A stretch of 27,493 nt of DNA from Rhodospirillaceae bacterium (GTDB lineage Bacteria; Pseudomonadota; Alphaproteobacteria; Rhodospirillales; Magnetospirillaceae). The notes under the pieces were generated by a model that worked only from the letters and a program-made list of their open reading frames with translations, had not been told where the DNA came from and searched no databases. Both the position numbers and the translations under genes were made by a program. The DNA lies in contig JASLCK010000234.1 of assembly GCA_030151865.1 (NCBI GenBank), forward strand, positions 1 to 27,493, in the 5' to 3' direction. This document shows, one piece after another, positions 17,164-24,792 of the stretch (position 1 is its first letter; each line of letters opens with the position of its first letter).

Positions 17164-17475
17164 ATGAGCACCACCGAGAACACCACCGTCCAGCCGGAAA
17201 ACGGCGGCAAGACCACCATGGTCGGCAAGACCAAGGTGCATTGGGACGACCGCAGCATGCGCAGCGCCTATGCCAATGTCTGCAACGTCGCCACCACCCG
17301 CGAAGAAGTCATGCTGCTGTTCGGAACCAGCCAGGCTTGGAGCAACATGGTCGAAGACGTCACCGTCGATCTCAGCGACCGCATCATTTTGAACCCCTTC
17401 GCCGCCAAGCGCCTGTTGATCATGCTCGCCAAGACCCTGGAAGAGTATGAAAAGGCCTACGGCAGCCTGGGCTAA
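17164..17475 (+). CDS. Small DUF3467-type protein
   Basis: A 103-residue soluble protein with no signal or membrane segment. The core WDDRSMRSAYANVCNVATTR, then EEVMLLFGTS, LSDRIILNPFAAKRLLIML and a C-terminal helix ending EEYEKAYGSLG match the DUF3467 pattern (NxxxxxxxxEE, LSDRIxLxPxxAKxL) as I remember it. The first ~25 residues are polar and variable. A good ribosome site (AGGAG, 17152-17156) precedes ATG 17164. It is the first gene after the giant protein and sits 31 nt before the adaptor gene, so a cytosolic accessory or regulatory role in making or exporting the giant protein is plausible. The molecular function of the family is not known to me. Confidence 0.8.
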   Translation: MSTTENTTVQPENGGKTTMVGKTKVHWDDRSMRSAYANVCNVATTREEVMLLFGTSQAWSNMVEDVTVDLSDRIILNPFAAKRLLIMLAKTLEEYEKAYGSLG

Positions 17476-17506
17476 GGAAAAGTGTGGTCCCGAGGCTTGA
17501 TCCGGC

Positions 17507-19402
17507 ATGACTAGTGGAAATATGACGACCGGGCAGACCCGCCCGCACCCGCACGGCTTTGCCGATGCGGCGCTTTGGCGTTCGATGCTGTCGTCAAAGG
17601 ATCCGGTGGCGTTCAGTGATGCATGGCTGACATTGTTCGCCGCACAGGTCGATCTGGTTCTGGGGCCGCAGCTTGGCCTGGAAAAGGTCGTCACCCAGGG
17701 CATGATCGCCCTGGGTGACCCTTTGCAGAATAAATATACCCGCACGGCTGTTTTTGACGCCAAGGCGGAAATCAGCCCGCTTTTGGCCAAGACCGCCGAA
17801 CGGGCCATGCAGGTGCGTCACGGCACCGTGCAGACCGGGGATGGCAAGGCGGGCGCCTGCCTGCTGGCGCATCCCATCTTGCAAGATGACGGGCTGTATG
17901 GCGTGGCGGCGGTCGAGCTGGCTCCGGCGGCCCATCAGCAACTGGATCTGATCATGCGATTGATCCAGTGGGGCGTGGCATGGTTCACCCAATTGTTTCG
18001 CGCCGCCGGGCGTGGCGCTGGGGCGCTTGATGGGCACAGCACTTTGCTGGCTGAAGTCTGTAGCCATGGCGTTTCAGGGGTGACCGCAGCGGCCGCGGCG
18101 GAAGCTGTGGCGACGTTCCTGGCGGAACGTCTGGCCGTGCAAAAGGTCAGCTTTGGCGTGCGTCGTGGTTTGGAAACCCGCATCTTGGCGCTGTCCCATG
18201 GCGGTTTTTCCGACATTCTCAACGATTTTTTGGTGTCCCTGATCGCCGCCATGGAAGAGGCGGCGGATTACGGGGCCCCGGTTTGCTATCCGGTGGCCGA
18301 TAACGATCTGGCCATGCCCCATGCCGCCCAAGCCAAGCTGTGTCGCAGCCATGACTGCGATTGGAGCATGGCGGTGCCGGTGGACGCCCCGTGGGGCGAG
18401 GCGGACGAGCAAACCCTGATCATTCTCGCCCAGGGCAACGGACAACCCAGCGCCGATTTGCTGCCCCGGCTGGAGGAACTGGCGCGCCTGCTGGCGCCGC
18501 TGTTCATTGGCCGACTGCGCGGCGAACGGTCCTTGCAGGACCATGCGCGGGAACGTCTGGCGCAGGAAGTCGCCAAAATCCATGGTCTCAGCCAGCGGCA
18601 GAAACTGATTGCGGCAACGGCGATCCCTCTGGTGCTGTTGCTGCTGGGCTTTGCCCGGCTCGACCACAAGGTTGGTGCCGATGCGACCCTGGAAGGGGCG
18701 CAGCGCCGGGCCATCGTCGCCCCCTTTGACGGCTATCTGGCCGAAGCCACGGCGCGGCCGGGCGATCGGGTAACCGAGGGGCAGGTGCTGGGGCAGATGG
18801 ATGACCGCGAGCTTGGTCATCAGCGCAACGAAATCAGCGAGCGCATGGCCGAGACCGATAAGGAAATCACCGAGGCCATGGGCCGCTGGGATACCGCCAA
18901 GGTCAATATTCTGACCGCCCGCAAGGCGCAGATTCAGGCCGAACTTGATCTGGTGGACGAAGGCTTCCGCCGTGCCAAGCTGACCGCGCCGTTCGATGGT
19001 TTCGTGGCGTTGGGCGACAAGACCCAGTCCATCGGCGCGCCGCTGCATCGCGGCGATATCCTTTACGAGTTGTCCCCACTCGACAGTTTCCGGGTGGTGC
19101 TGGAAGTGCCGCAGGCGGATTTCGCCGATGTGCAGGTCGGGCAAGAGGGCAAGGTTCTGTTGTCCTCGGTTCCCTATCAAAGCTTTCCGCTGAAGATCAC
19201 CCGCATTACCCCGATTGCCAGCGCCCATGAAGGCAAGACCGTGCTGCGGGTCGAGGGCGATCTGGAAAGCAAGGACAGCGTTTTGCGTCCGGGTATGCAG
19301 GGGGTGGCCGACATCAATGTGGGGCCGCGCCGGATTTTGTGGATCGCCGCGCACCGCCCCTTGGACTGGCTGCGCCTGAAGCTGTGGGAGTGGTTGCCGT
19401 GA
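17507..19402 (+). CDS. HlyD-family membrane fusion protein with N-terminal GAF-like domains
   Basis: A 631-residue protein. Residues ~20-160 and ~190-345 look like two GAF-type domains; the second contains KVSFGVRRGLETRILALSHG and AAMEEAADYG. A single hydrophobic segment spans residues 367-384 (IAATAIPLVLLLLGFARL). Beyond it is a split lipoyl/barrel-sandwich typical of HlyD adaptors (IVAPFDGYLAEATARPGD from 402; LTAPFDGFVAL from 492), separated by a short coiled coil, then a beta-barrel. Topology should put the GAF part in the cytoplasm and the adaptor part in the periplasm. GAGG (17492-17495) lies upstream of ATG 17507; ATG 17522 is an alternative. The stop overlaps the next start (GTGA at 19399-19402). 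At nearly twice the length of a simple adaptor, it probably senses or gates export; that role is inferred. Confidence 0.85.
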   Translation: MTSGNMTTGQTRPHPHGFADAALWRSMLSSKDPVAFSDAWLTLFAAQVDLVLGPQLGLEKVVTQGMIALGDPLQNKYTRTAVFDAKAEISPLLAKTAERAMQVRHGTVQTGDGKAGACLLAHPILQDDGLYGVAAVELAPAAHQQLDLIMRLIQWGVAWFTQLFRAAGRGAGALDGHSTLLAEVCSHGVSGVTAAAAAEAVATFLAERLAVQKVSFGVRRGLETRILALSHGGFSDILNDFLVSLIAAMEEAADYGAPVCYPVADNDLAMPHAAQAKLCRSHDCDWSMAVPVDAPWGEADEQTLIILAQGNGQPSADLLPRLEELARLLAPLFIGRLRGERSLQDHARERLAQEVAKIHGLSQRQKLIAATAIPLVLLLLGFARLDHKVGADATLEGAQRRAIVAPFDGYLAEATARPGDRVTEGQVLGQMDDRELGHQRNEISERMAETDKEITEAMGRWDTAKVNILTARKAQIQAELDLVDEGFRRAKLTAPFDGFVALGDKTQSIGAPLHRGDILYELSPLDSFRVVLEVPQADFADVQVGQEGKVLLSSVPYQSFPLKITRITPIASAHEGKTVLRVEGDLESKDSVLRPGMQGVADINVGPRRILWIAAHRPLDWLRLKLWEWLP

Positions 19403-21594
19403 CCGCCGCTTCCGCCGCCCTTAGTCCGGCTTCGGGAAATATGTCGGCGCTTCAGGTTAAACCCCGGCTGAAGCCCAATGTGGACGCTTACCGTCATATC
19501 TATCGCGGCGAGGTCTGGTACGTGTTTCACGACCGGGCCTTGGACCGTTATTACCGCATTTCCGGCGAAGGTGCGGAAATCATTGGGGCCATGGACGGGC
19601 AACGGACCCTGGCCGACATCTGGGAAGATTTCCATCGCCAGAAGGGCGAGCCTCTCGACAGTCAGCATGTGGCCGATTTTTTGGTCAAGATGAACGCCCT
19701 TGGTCTTTTACGGACCACGGTTTTGCCCAGTGCCGACGATATCGACCGCAAGCGTGACCTGGTTCGCAAAAAGAAATTCCTGGCCGGGCTGAAAAGCCCC
19801 CTGGCGATCCGCATTCCCTTGCTGGATCCGACCCGCATGCTGGACGCCATGGGCGGGCTGCACAATCTGCTGTTCAGCCGGATTGGCGCGGTCGTGTGGT
19901 TGGCCGTGGTGCTGTCGGGCATCCTGGTGGGCGCGCTGCATTGGAGCGAACTGTCCGGCGATTTCACCGACCGATTGTTGTCCCTGGAAAATCTGGCGGT
20001 GGCCTGGGCGGTCTATCCGGCCATCAAGGTCGCCCACGAGATGATGCACGCCCTGGCCTTGCGCCATCATGGGGTGGAAGTCCGGCGCATGGGCATCATC
20101 ATCGTCGCCTTTATGCCGGTGCCTTATGTGGACGCTTCGCAATCGGTGCTGCTGGCCAACAAGAACGCCCGCATGGCGGTGGCCGGGGCGGGGATTTTGG
20201 CCGAACTGTTCATCGCGGCCCTGGCGATGATGGGGTGGGTGGCCAGTCAGCACGGGGTCTTTCATACCGTTTGCTTCAATGTTTTGCTGGTCAGCGGTTT
20301 GTCCACCCTGCTGTTCAACGGCAATCCGCTGCAACGCTATGACGGTTATTACCTGCTGTGCGATCTGGTGGAAATGCCGGGTTTGGGCATGCGTGCCGCC
20401 CAATACATCGTCTATCTGGCACAGCGCTGGATTTTGGGCAACGAGCGCGCCGTCTGCCCGCCTTGCGCCGCTGGCGAACGGCCCTGGCTGATCCTTTATG
20501 GCATCGGTTCGGTGACGTACCGCTTCTGGCTGACCTTCAGCATCGCCTTTTATGTCGCCAAAACCTATCCCATGGTAGGCGGGGCCTTGGCGTTGTGGAG
20601 CGCAGTGGGCGCGTTGACGGGGCCTGTCGGCGGATTGTGGCGGCTGCTGCGCAAGAGCGCCGACCCCAACGATCTGAACCGCAACCGCAAGCGGATCGGC
20701 ATGGCGGCGGCGGCGATCCTGGCTTTGCTGATGCTGCCCCTGCCGCTGCGTCTGGTGACCGAAGGAGTGGTCTGGCTGCCCGACGAGGCCAATCTGCGCG
20801 CTAAAACGGGTGGGGTGATCGCCAACATTCTGGTGCCGCCGGGTGAAACGGTGAGCGCCGGGCAACCGGTGATGCAACTGGAAAACCCGGAAATCCAGAT
20901 GCGCCTGAACCGCGCCCAGGGGGCTGTGGCCGAATTGCAGGCCGCTTTTGCTCAGGCGACGGTCAAGGACAAGGTACAGGCCGGGATGCTGGAAGACCGC
21001 ATCGCCGCCGCGCAAAAGACCTTGGACGACGCCCGCAAGGAAGCCGACGGCCTGACCGTGCGCAGTCCCATTGGTGGCACGCTGCTGTTTCAAGCCTATC
21101 CCGATCTGCCGGGACGCTTCCTGAGCAAAGGGCAGGCGGTGGCCGTGGCCTGGAACGGCAATGCGGTGGTGATTCGGGCCATGGTGCCGATGACCCAGAT
21201 TGCGCATGTTCGCGCCAGCGCGCCCGAGGTGGAAATCCGCCCCGGTTATGATCTGGGCCAGACCTTGCGCGGCCATGTGACGCGTATCGTGCCGACCGCC
21301 ACCGATCATTTGCCCAGCGCGGTGCTATCCCTGGAAGGGGGCGGGCCGTTCGCCGCGTCCCCCGATATGCGCGAAGACAACAAGGCCGGGGATTCCCTGC
21401 TCGACGTGGTGCCGCAGGCCAGCATGAAGCTGTCGGAAGCGATGTTCGAAGTGGATATCCGCTGCGACGATCCGCTGCCGGTGGACTTTCTCAATGGCCG
21501 GGCGTCGGTGCGCTTCGATTTGGGCTACGAGCCCGTGGTGTTTCGTCTGGTGCGGTCGATCCGCCAAGCTTTCCTGAAAGATCTCAATGCGTAA
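19399..21594 (+). CDS. PqqD-like / M50 site-2-protease / HlyD hybrid membrane protein
   Basis: About 731 residues from GTG 19399, chosen because GGGAG (19386-19390) precedes it and it overlaps the previous stop as GTGA; ATG 19441 is also possible. Residues ~25-100 resemble a PqqD-type peptide-binding winged helix (YYRISGEGAEII). Next is a polytopic M50 core: H213-E214-M-M-H217 in a transmembrane helix and N-P-L-Q-R-Y-D-G-Y with D315, the expected third zinc ligand, so catalytic residues look intact. More membrane helices follow (to about residue 453). The C-terminal ~265 residues carry two half-lipoyl motifs (GGVIANILVPPGETVSAGQP from ~470; LTVRSPIGGTLLF from ~552) around a coiled coil, as in HlyD adaptors. 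It may be a transporter-like scaffold, a processing protease, or both. Confidence 0.85.
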   Translation: MTAASAALSPASGNMSALQVKPRLKPNVDAYRHIYRGEVWYVFHDRALDRYYRISGEGAEIIGAMDGQRTLADIWEDFHRQKGEPLDSQHVADFLVKMNALGLLRTTVLPSADDIDRKRDLVRKKKFLAGLKSPLAIRIPLLDPTRMLDAMGGLHNLLFSRIGAVVWLAVVLSGILVGALHWSELSGDFTDRLLSLENLAVAWAVYPAIKVAHEMMHALALRHHGVEVRRMGIIIVAFMPVPYVDASQSVLLANKNARMAVAGAGILAELFIAALAMMGWVASQHGVFHTVCFNVLLVSGLSTLLFNGNPLQRYDGYYLLCDLVEMPGLGMRAAQYIVYLAQRWILGNERAVCPPCAAGERPWLILYGIGSVTYRFWLTFSIAFYVAKTYPMVGGALALWSAVGALTGPVGGLWRLLRKSADPNDLNRNRKRIGMAAAAILALLMLPLPLRLVTEGVVWLPDEANLRAKTGGVIANILVPPGETVSAGQPVMQLENPEIQMRLNRAQGAVAELQAAFAQATVKDKVQAGMLEDRIAAAQKTLDDARKEADGLTVRSPIGGTLLFQAYPDLPGRFLSKGQAVAVAWNGNAVVIRAMVPMTQIAHVRASAPEVEIRPGYDLGQTLRGHVTRIVPTATDHLPSAVLSLEGGGPFAASPDMREDNKAGDSLLDVVPQASMKLSEAMFEVDIRCDDPLPVDFLNGRASVRFDLGYEPVVFRLVRSIRQAFLKDLNA

Positions 21595-22399
21595 GTCGTT
21601 TTCTCCGGCTCTCGTCGGCCTTCTTCTGGCAAGCGGCCCCGCCTTGGCCGCCGGTCCGTCCGCCAATGGCTATCTCTGCCAGGTGATGCCCAGCGAGAAA
21701 GTCGAACTGGCCAGCCCGATCTCGGGGGTTCTGGAAAAGATCCTGGCCGATCGCGGCGATCGTGTCAGCGAAGGTCAGGTGGTGGCATCCCTGCGCTCCG
21801 ACGTCGAACGGGCCGAAGTGGAACTGGCCGAGGCCAAGGCCAATTCCACCGCCCAGATCAAAGGACGTGAAGCCAAGCTGGCTTTCGCCGAGCGCCGCTA
21901 TTCCCGCAATGTCGATCTGGCCCAGTCCAACGTGATTTCGGCCAATGACATGGACAGCATCAAGACCGAACGCGAGATGGCAGCCGAGGATTTGGGCGTG
22001 GCGCGCGACAGTCAGAAGCTGGCCATAATCGAACTGCGCAAGGCCCGCGCCGTGCTGGACCTGCACACCATGCGCAGCCCGATTTCCGGCGTGGTCACCG
22101 AACGCAAGCTGTCGCCCGGCGATCTGGTGCGTGATCAGCCGGTGATGGTCATTCAGAAAGTCGATCCGCTGCATGTGGAAGTGGCGCTGCCGCTCGATCA
22201 GATGGCGCAGGTCAAAAAGGGCACGCCTGCCCAGGTTTCCTTTGATGTGCCGGGTATCGCTCCGGTCAACGCGACGGTGACACTGGCCGATCCGGTGGTC
22301 GAGGCCACCAGCAATACGTTCGGGGTGCGTATCGATGTGGCCAATCCGAAGTTTGCCATTCCGTCGGGCATCAAGTGCCACGTTCAGTTCAATCCGTGA
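21587..22399 (+). CDS. Periplasmic adaptor protein, HlyD/RND membrane-fusion family
   Basis: A 270-residue protein that begins inside the last codons of the previous gene (8-nt overlap), which implies translational coupling. A signal peptide is clear: MRK, a hydrophobic core, then ALA-A near residues 19-22. Mature residues ~35-65 form the first lipoyl half (SPISGVLEKILADRGDRVSE). Residues ~70-150 are a coiled-coil hairpin of charged heptads. The second lipoyl half (MRSPISGVVTERKLSPGDLV) and a beta-barrel with LHVEVALPLDQMAQV follow. It is short for an RND adaptor, with little after the barrel. With the TolC gene next door, it probably bridges the inner-membrane components to the outer-membrane channel. 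No RND pump or ABC protein is encoded nearby. Confidence 0.87.
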   Translation: MRKSFSPALVGLLLASGPALAAGPSANGYLCQVMPSEKVELASPISGVLEKILADRGDRVSEGQVVASLRSDVERAEVELAEAKANSTAQIKGREAKLAFAERRYSRNVDLAQSNVISANDMDSIKTEREMAAEDLGVARDSQKLAIIELRKARAVLDLHTMRSPISGVVTERKLSPGDLVRDQPVMVIQKVDPLHVEVALPLDQMAQVKKGTPAQVSFDVPGIAPVNATVTLADPVVEATSNTFGVRIDVANPKFAIPSGIKCHVQFNP

Positions 22400-22423
22400 T
22401 TTCTCACTTGGGGATATGAAGAG

Positions 22424-23920
22424 ATGATGTTGGGGAAATTTGCCGGGCTGACCGCTGTCGTCAGCGGCTTGATTCTGGGGGCCGTGCTGAGCCAGCCGGT
22501 TGCCGCCGAGGACGCCGCAGCTCAACCGCAACAGCCTGCCGCCGCCGAAAAGACCGCCGCCAAGCCTGATGACGCGAAAGCGGACGAGGCCAAGGATGAC
22601 GGCAAACTGGCGTTGAAGCAGGACAAGCCTGCCGTGATCGATCCCAGCCAGCCGGTCAGTCTGATGGCGCTTTATGACGCCGCCACCAACAGCAGCCCGT
22701 CCCTGAAGGCGGCGCAGGCTGGTTCGGAAGCTGCCGATTATTCGCTGCGCGACGCCTGGTTCGGCTATCTGCCCCGCGTCACCCTGAGCTATGACCGCCA
22801 GCGCGAACGCCAGAGCGTGCACCGCACCGACAACCCGGTCTATAAGGTGGGCGAGGGCGTGTTCGCCAATTACGACCGCACCTTCCAGATCGTTCAGCCG
22901 ATCTTCGACGCCCGTCAGTTCGCCCAGATCAACGCCGCCTATGCGGGGTCGCATTATGCCGATGCCCAGTTGGTCGCGGCGCGTCAGAAGAACACCTATA
23001 ACATCGTCGAAGCCTATCTGTTGGCTTTGGCGTCGGTCGATGACGTTCGTCTGTCCAAGAGCGAACTGGCGGCTCTGCAAGGCCATGTGGATGAAGTGTC
23101 GCGCCGTCTGAGCAAGGGCATGGGCAGCCGCACCGAGCTGGAAGACGTGCAGGCCCGCGCCGCCAAGGCCGAAGCCGACGAAGTGGCTGCCGAAGCCAAC
23201 TTCGACAAGGCGTTGGTCGCCCTGCGTCGTCTGACCGGCCAGAAGGTGGAAAAGCTGACCCCCTTGAGCGGCGATATCGCCATGGCCGCGCCGATTCCGG
23301 CTGATCCGGAAGACTGGATCGACAATGCCCACAAGGGCAACGCCGATTTGCGGGCTGCCGACGCCAGCGTCGAACAGGCCCAGGCCGTTTTGCAAAAATC
23401 CTATGCCGATCTGGCGCCGCGTGTCGAACTGAGTGCGTCCGATGACCGTCTGGATTCCGGCGGCAGCTTGTATGGCGGCGGCGCCCTGACCAACCAGAAG
23501 GTCTTGGAAGCCCGTCTGACCATTCCGCTGTTCAACCCCGATGGCCAGGGCTACACCGCCTATTCCTCGACCGCTAAGCTGCGGCAAAGCCGGTATAACC
23601 GCGACGATAAAACGCTGGAAGTGGATCAGAAGGTGCGTGCCGCCTTCCTGGAAGTGCAGAAGAATGCCCGCGGCGGCGCGTCTCTGGTGAAGTCCGCCAA
23701 GCATCGCGGTCAATATGCCGACGATCTGCACAACAAGTTCACCGCTGGCATGGCCACCACGTCGGACATGCTGGACGCCGAACGCGACTTCTTCCGCGTC
23801 CAACGCGAAGTGTTGAGCAGCCATTACAATTATCTGCTCAACATGATGCAACTGAAGCAGTTGACCGGCCAGATCTCGGGCGACGATGTGGTCTATGTGG
23901 ACTCGCTGCTGGTGAAGTAA
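22424..23920 (+). CDS. TolC-like outer-membrane efflux/secretion channel
   Basis: A 498-residue protein with a signal peptide (hydrophobic core to about residue 24, cleavage near VAA-ED). About 40 residues rich in Ala, Lys, Asp, Glu, Gln and Pro follow, before the first OEP domain (SLMALYDAATNSSPSLKAAQ, then AWFGYLPRVTLSYD). A second OEP half begins near residue 305 (ADLRAADASVEQAQAVLQKS, LAPRVELSASDD). The helical-barrel repeats and the LTGQ signatures after each half match the TolC/OEP family, and total length is normal. It starts 24 nt after the adaptor stop. It should provide the outer-membrane exit for the giant protein. The low-complexity linker after the signal is unusual for TolC and could extend into the periplasm. 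Confidence 0.9.
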   Translation: MMLGKFAGLTAVVSGLILGAVLSQPVAAEDAAAQPQQPAAAEKTAAKPDDAKADEAKDDGKLALKQDKPAVIDPSQPVSLMALYDAATNSSPSLKAAQAGSEAADYSLRDAWFGYLPRVTLSYDRQRERQSVHRTDNPVYKVGEGVFANYDRTFQIVQPIFDARQFAQINAAYAGSHYADAQLVAARQKNTYNIVEAYLLALASVDDVRLSKSELAALQGHVDEVSRRLSKGMGSRTELEDVQARAAKAEADEVAAEANFDKALVALRRLTGQKVEKLTPLSGDIAMAAPIPADPEDWIDNAHKGNADLRAADASVEQAQAVLQKSYADLAPRVELSASDDRLDSGGSLYGGGALTNQKVLEARLTIPLFNPDGQGYTAYSSTAKLRQSRYNRDDKTLEVDQKVRAAFLEVQKNARGGASLVKSAKHRGQYADDLHNKFTAGMATTSDMLDAERDFFRVQREVLSSHYNYLLNMMQLKQLTGQISGDDVVYVDSLLVK

Positions 23921-23938
23921 GCCGGGTTGCAGACCTTG

Positions 23939-23976
23939 AAGAAACGGCGGCAGAAGCAATTCTGCCGCCGTTTCTT
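23939..23976. terminator. Bidirectional rho-independent terminator
   Basis: A perfect 15-bp stem (23941-23955 with 23960-23974), closed by a GCAA GNRA tetraloop, extends by two A-T pairs to 23939-23976. T-rich sequence follows on the top strand (TTTCTTTAT) and A-rich sequence precedes it, so it can also act in reverse. It sits between the convergent TolC and TetR genes and closes the export cluster. Confidence 0.9.
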
Positions 23977-24000
23977 TATGGGCGTTTCAGGCCGTTGATT

Positions 24001-24639
24001 TCAGACGTAAGGCGTGCCCGCCATGGCGGCGCTCAGCCCGGACATCCCCTTATCGACAAGACCCAGAAACAGGGCTTGGGCCGCATCCGGGGTTGCCCCG
24101 GTACGAAAAGCCTTGTGGGCCTGGATGAAGGCCACGCTCCAGATCGCCAGAAGTTGACCGGCGATCAGATGGGCGTCCGGGTCGTCGGGGGCCTGGCTTG
24201 TACTGTCTGTCAACGCCGCCGCGACCAGTTCGGCCATTTCGTCGCGGATCGCCCTGGCGCGGGCCTTGAGGGTTGGACTGGCCTCGATCGTTTCAATGAA
24301 GCTCTGACTTTCGGGCGAAAACCGGATGTAGGGAGCCTGTTGCGCCACCAGTCGATGGGGTAACAGGCGCAAGGCTTCCAAAGGGGAGAGTGTATGGGGG
24401 CGGTGTCGCAACACCTCGGACAAAAGGGCTTTTCCCTCATCCTCCCGGTCAAAGAACAGGTCTTCTTTACGGGGGAAGTAGTTGAACACCGTCATGCGTC
24501 CAACGCCCGCTGCCGCCGCAATCTCATCAACCGTCACAGTGTCAAAGCCGCGCTGCCAGAACAGTCGCGTTGCGGCATCGGAAATGCTTTGCCGGGTGGC
24601 AAGGCGCTTTTGAGCGCGGCGAGCGGGAGTGGTTTCCAT
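24001..24639 (-). CDS. TetR/AcrR-family transcriptional repressor
   Basis: A 212-residue protein with an N-terminal helix-turn-helix at about residues 15-60: SISDAATRLFWQRGFDTVTV, then DEIAAAAGVGRMTVFNYFPR and KEDLFF, a standard TetR signature. The C-terminal helical ligand-binding half is unremarkable in length. It is divergent from an MFS efflux gene, and the 153 bp between the two start codons contains two identical palindromes in opposite orientation. It therefore probably represses both itself and the efflux gene and is released by the pump's substrate. The ligand cannot be read from the sequence. It converges on the TolC gene across the bidirectional terminator. Confidence 0.92.
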   Translation of the reverse strand: METTPARRAQKRLATRQSISDAATRLFWQRGFDTVTVDEIAAAAGVGRMTVFNYFPRKEDLFFDREDEGKALLSEVLRHRPHTLSPLEALRLLPHRLVAQQAPYIRFSPESQSFIETIEASPTLKARARAIRDEMAELVAAALTDSTSQAPDDPDAHLIAGQLLAIWSVAFIQAHKAFRTGATPDAAQALFLGLVDKGMSGLSAAMAGTPYV

Positions 24640-24660
24640 CAGTCGTCTTTATCACAGAAC

Positions 24661-24676
24661 TTGTACTCAGTACATA
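24661..24676. promoter_or_regulatory. Putative TetR operator O1 (tetR-proximal)
   Basis: The site reads TTGTACTCAGTACATA, containing the 13-bp palindrome TGTACTCAGTACA (24662-24674). It lies 21 bp upstream of the tetR start codon. It is the exact reverse complement of the second site at 24715-24730, so the pair forms an extended inverted repeat. Confidence 0.8.
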
Positions 24677-24682
24677 TTTGTG

Positions 24683-24712
24683 TTGACCCGAGGTGTGCCC
24701 CTGGCTTAATAA
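24683..24712 (+). promoter_or_regulatory. Candidate promoter for the MFS efflux gene
   Basis: TTGACC (24683-24688) is followed after 18 bp by TAATAA (24707-24712). The operator at 24715-24730 would cover the predicted start site, which fits repression by the divergent TetR protein. This is assigned by eye. Confidence 0.5.
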
Positions 24713-24714
24713 AA

Positions 24715-24730
24715 TATGTACTGAGTACAA
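24715..24730. promoter_or_regulatory. Putative TetR operator O2 (MFS-proximal)
   Basis: The site reads TATGTACTGAGTACAA with palindromic core TGTACTGAGTACA (24717-24729). Its centre is 55 bp from the centre of O1, about five helical turns, so two repressor dimers could sit on the same DNA face. Confidence 0.8.
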
Positions 24731-24792
24731 TTTATCTGTACACGGCAGTGCCGGAACCATCCGCTCTGGCGGAGATGACAAGACCCGATCCC

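Noticed and set aside
21584..23959. 791-codon minus-strand open frame opposite the adaptor and TolC genes, and a 558-codon one at 15008-16684.
   Set aside because: Antisense shadows: the plus strand encodes recognisable HlyD, TolC and RTX-like proteins with signal peptides and ribosome sites.
24394..24792. N-terminal extension of the MFS protein reading through the tetR gene and the intergenic region.
   Set aside because: It would cross the tetR 5' end, both operators and the promoter. The family N-terminus starts at ATG 24793 (or 24775).
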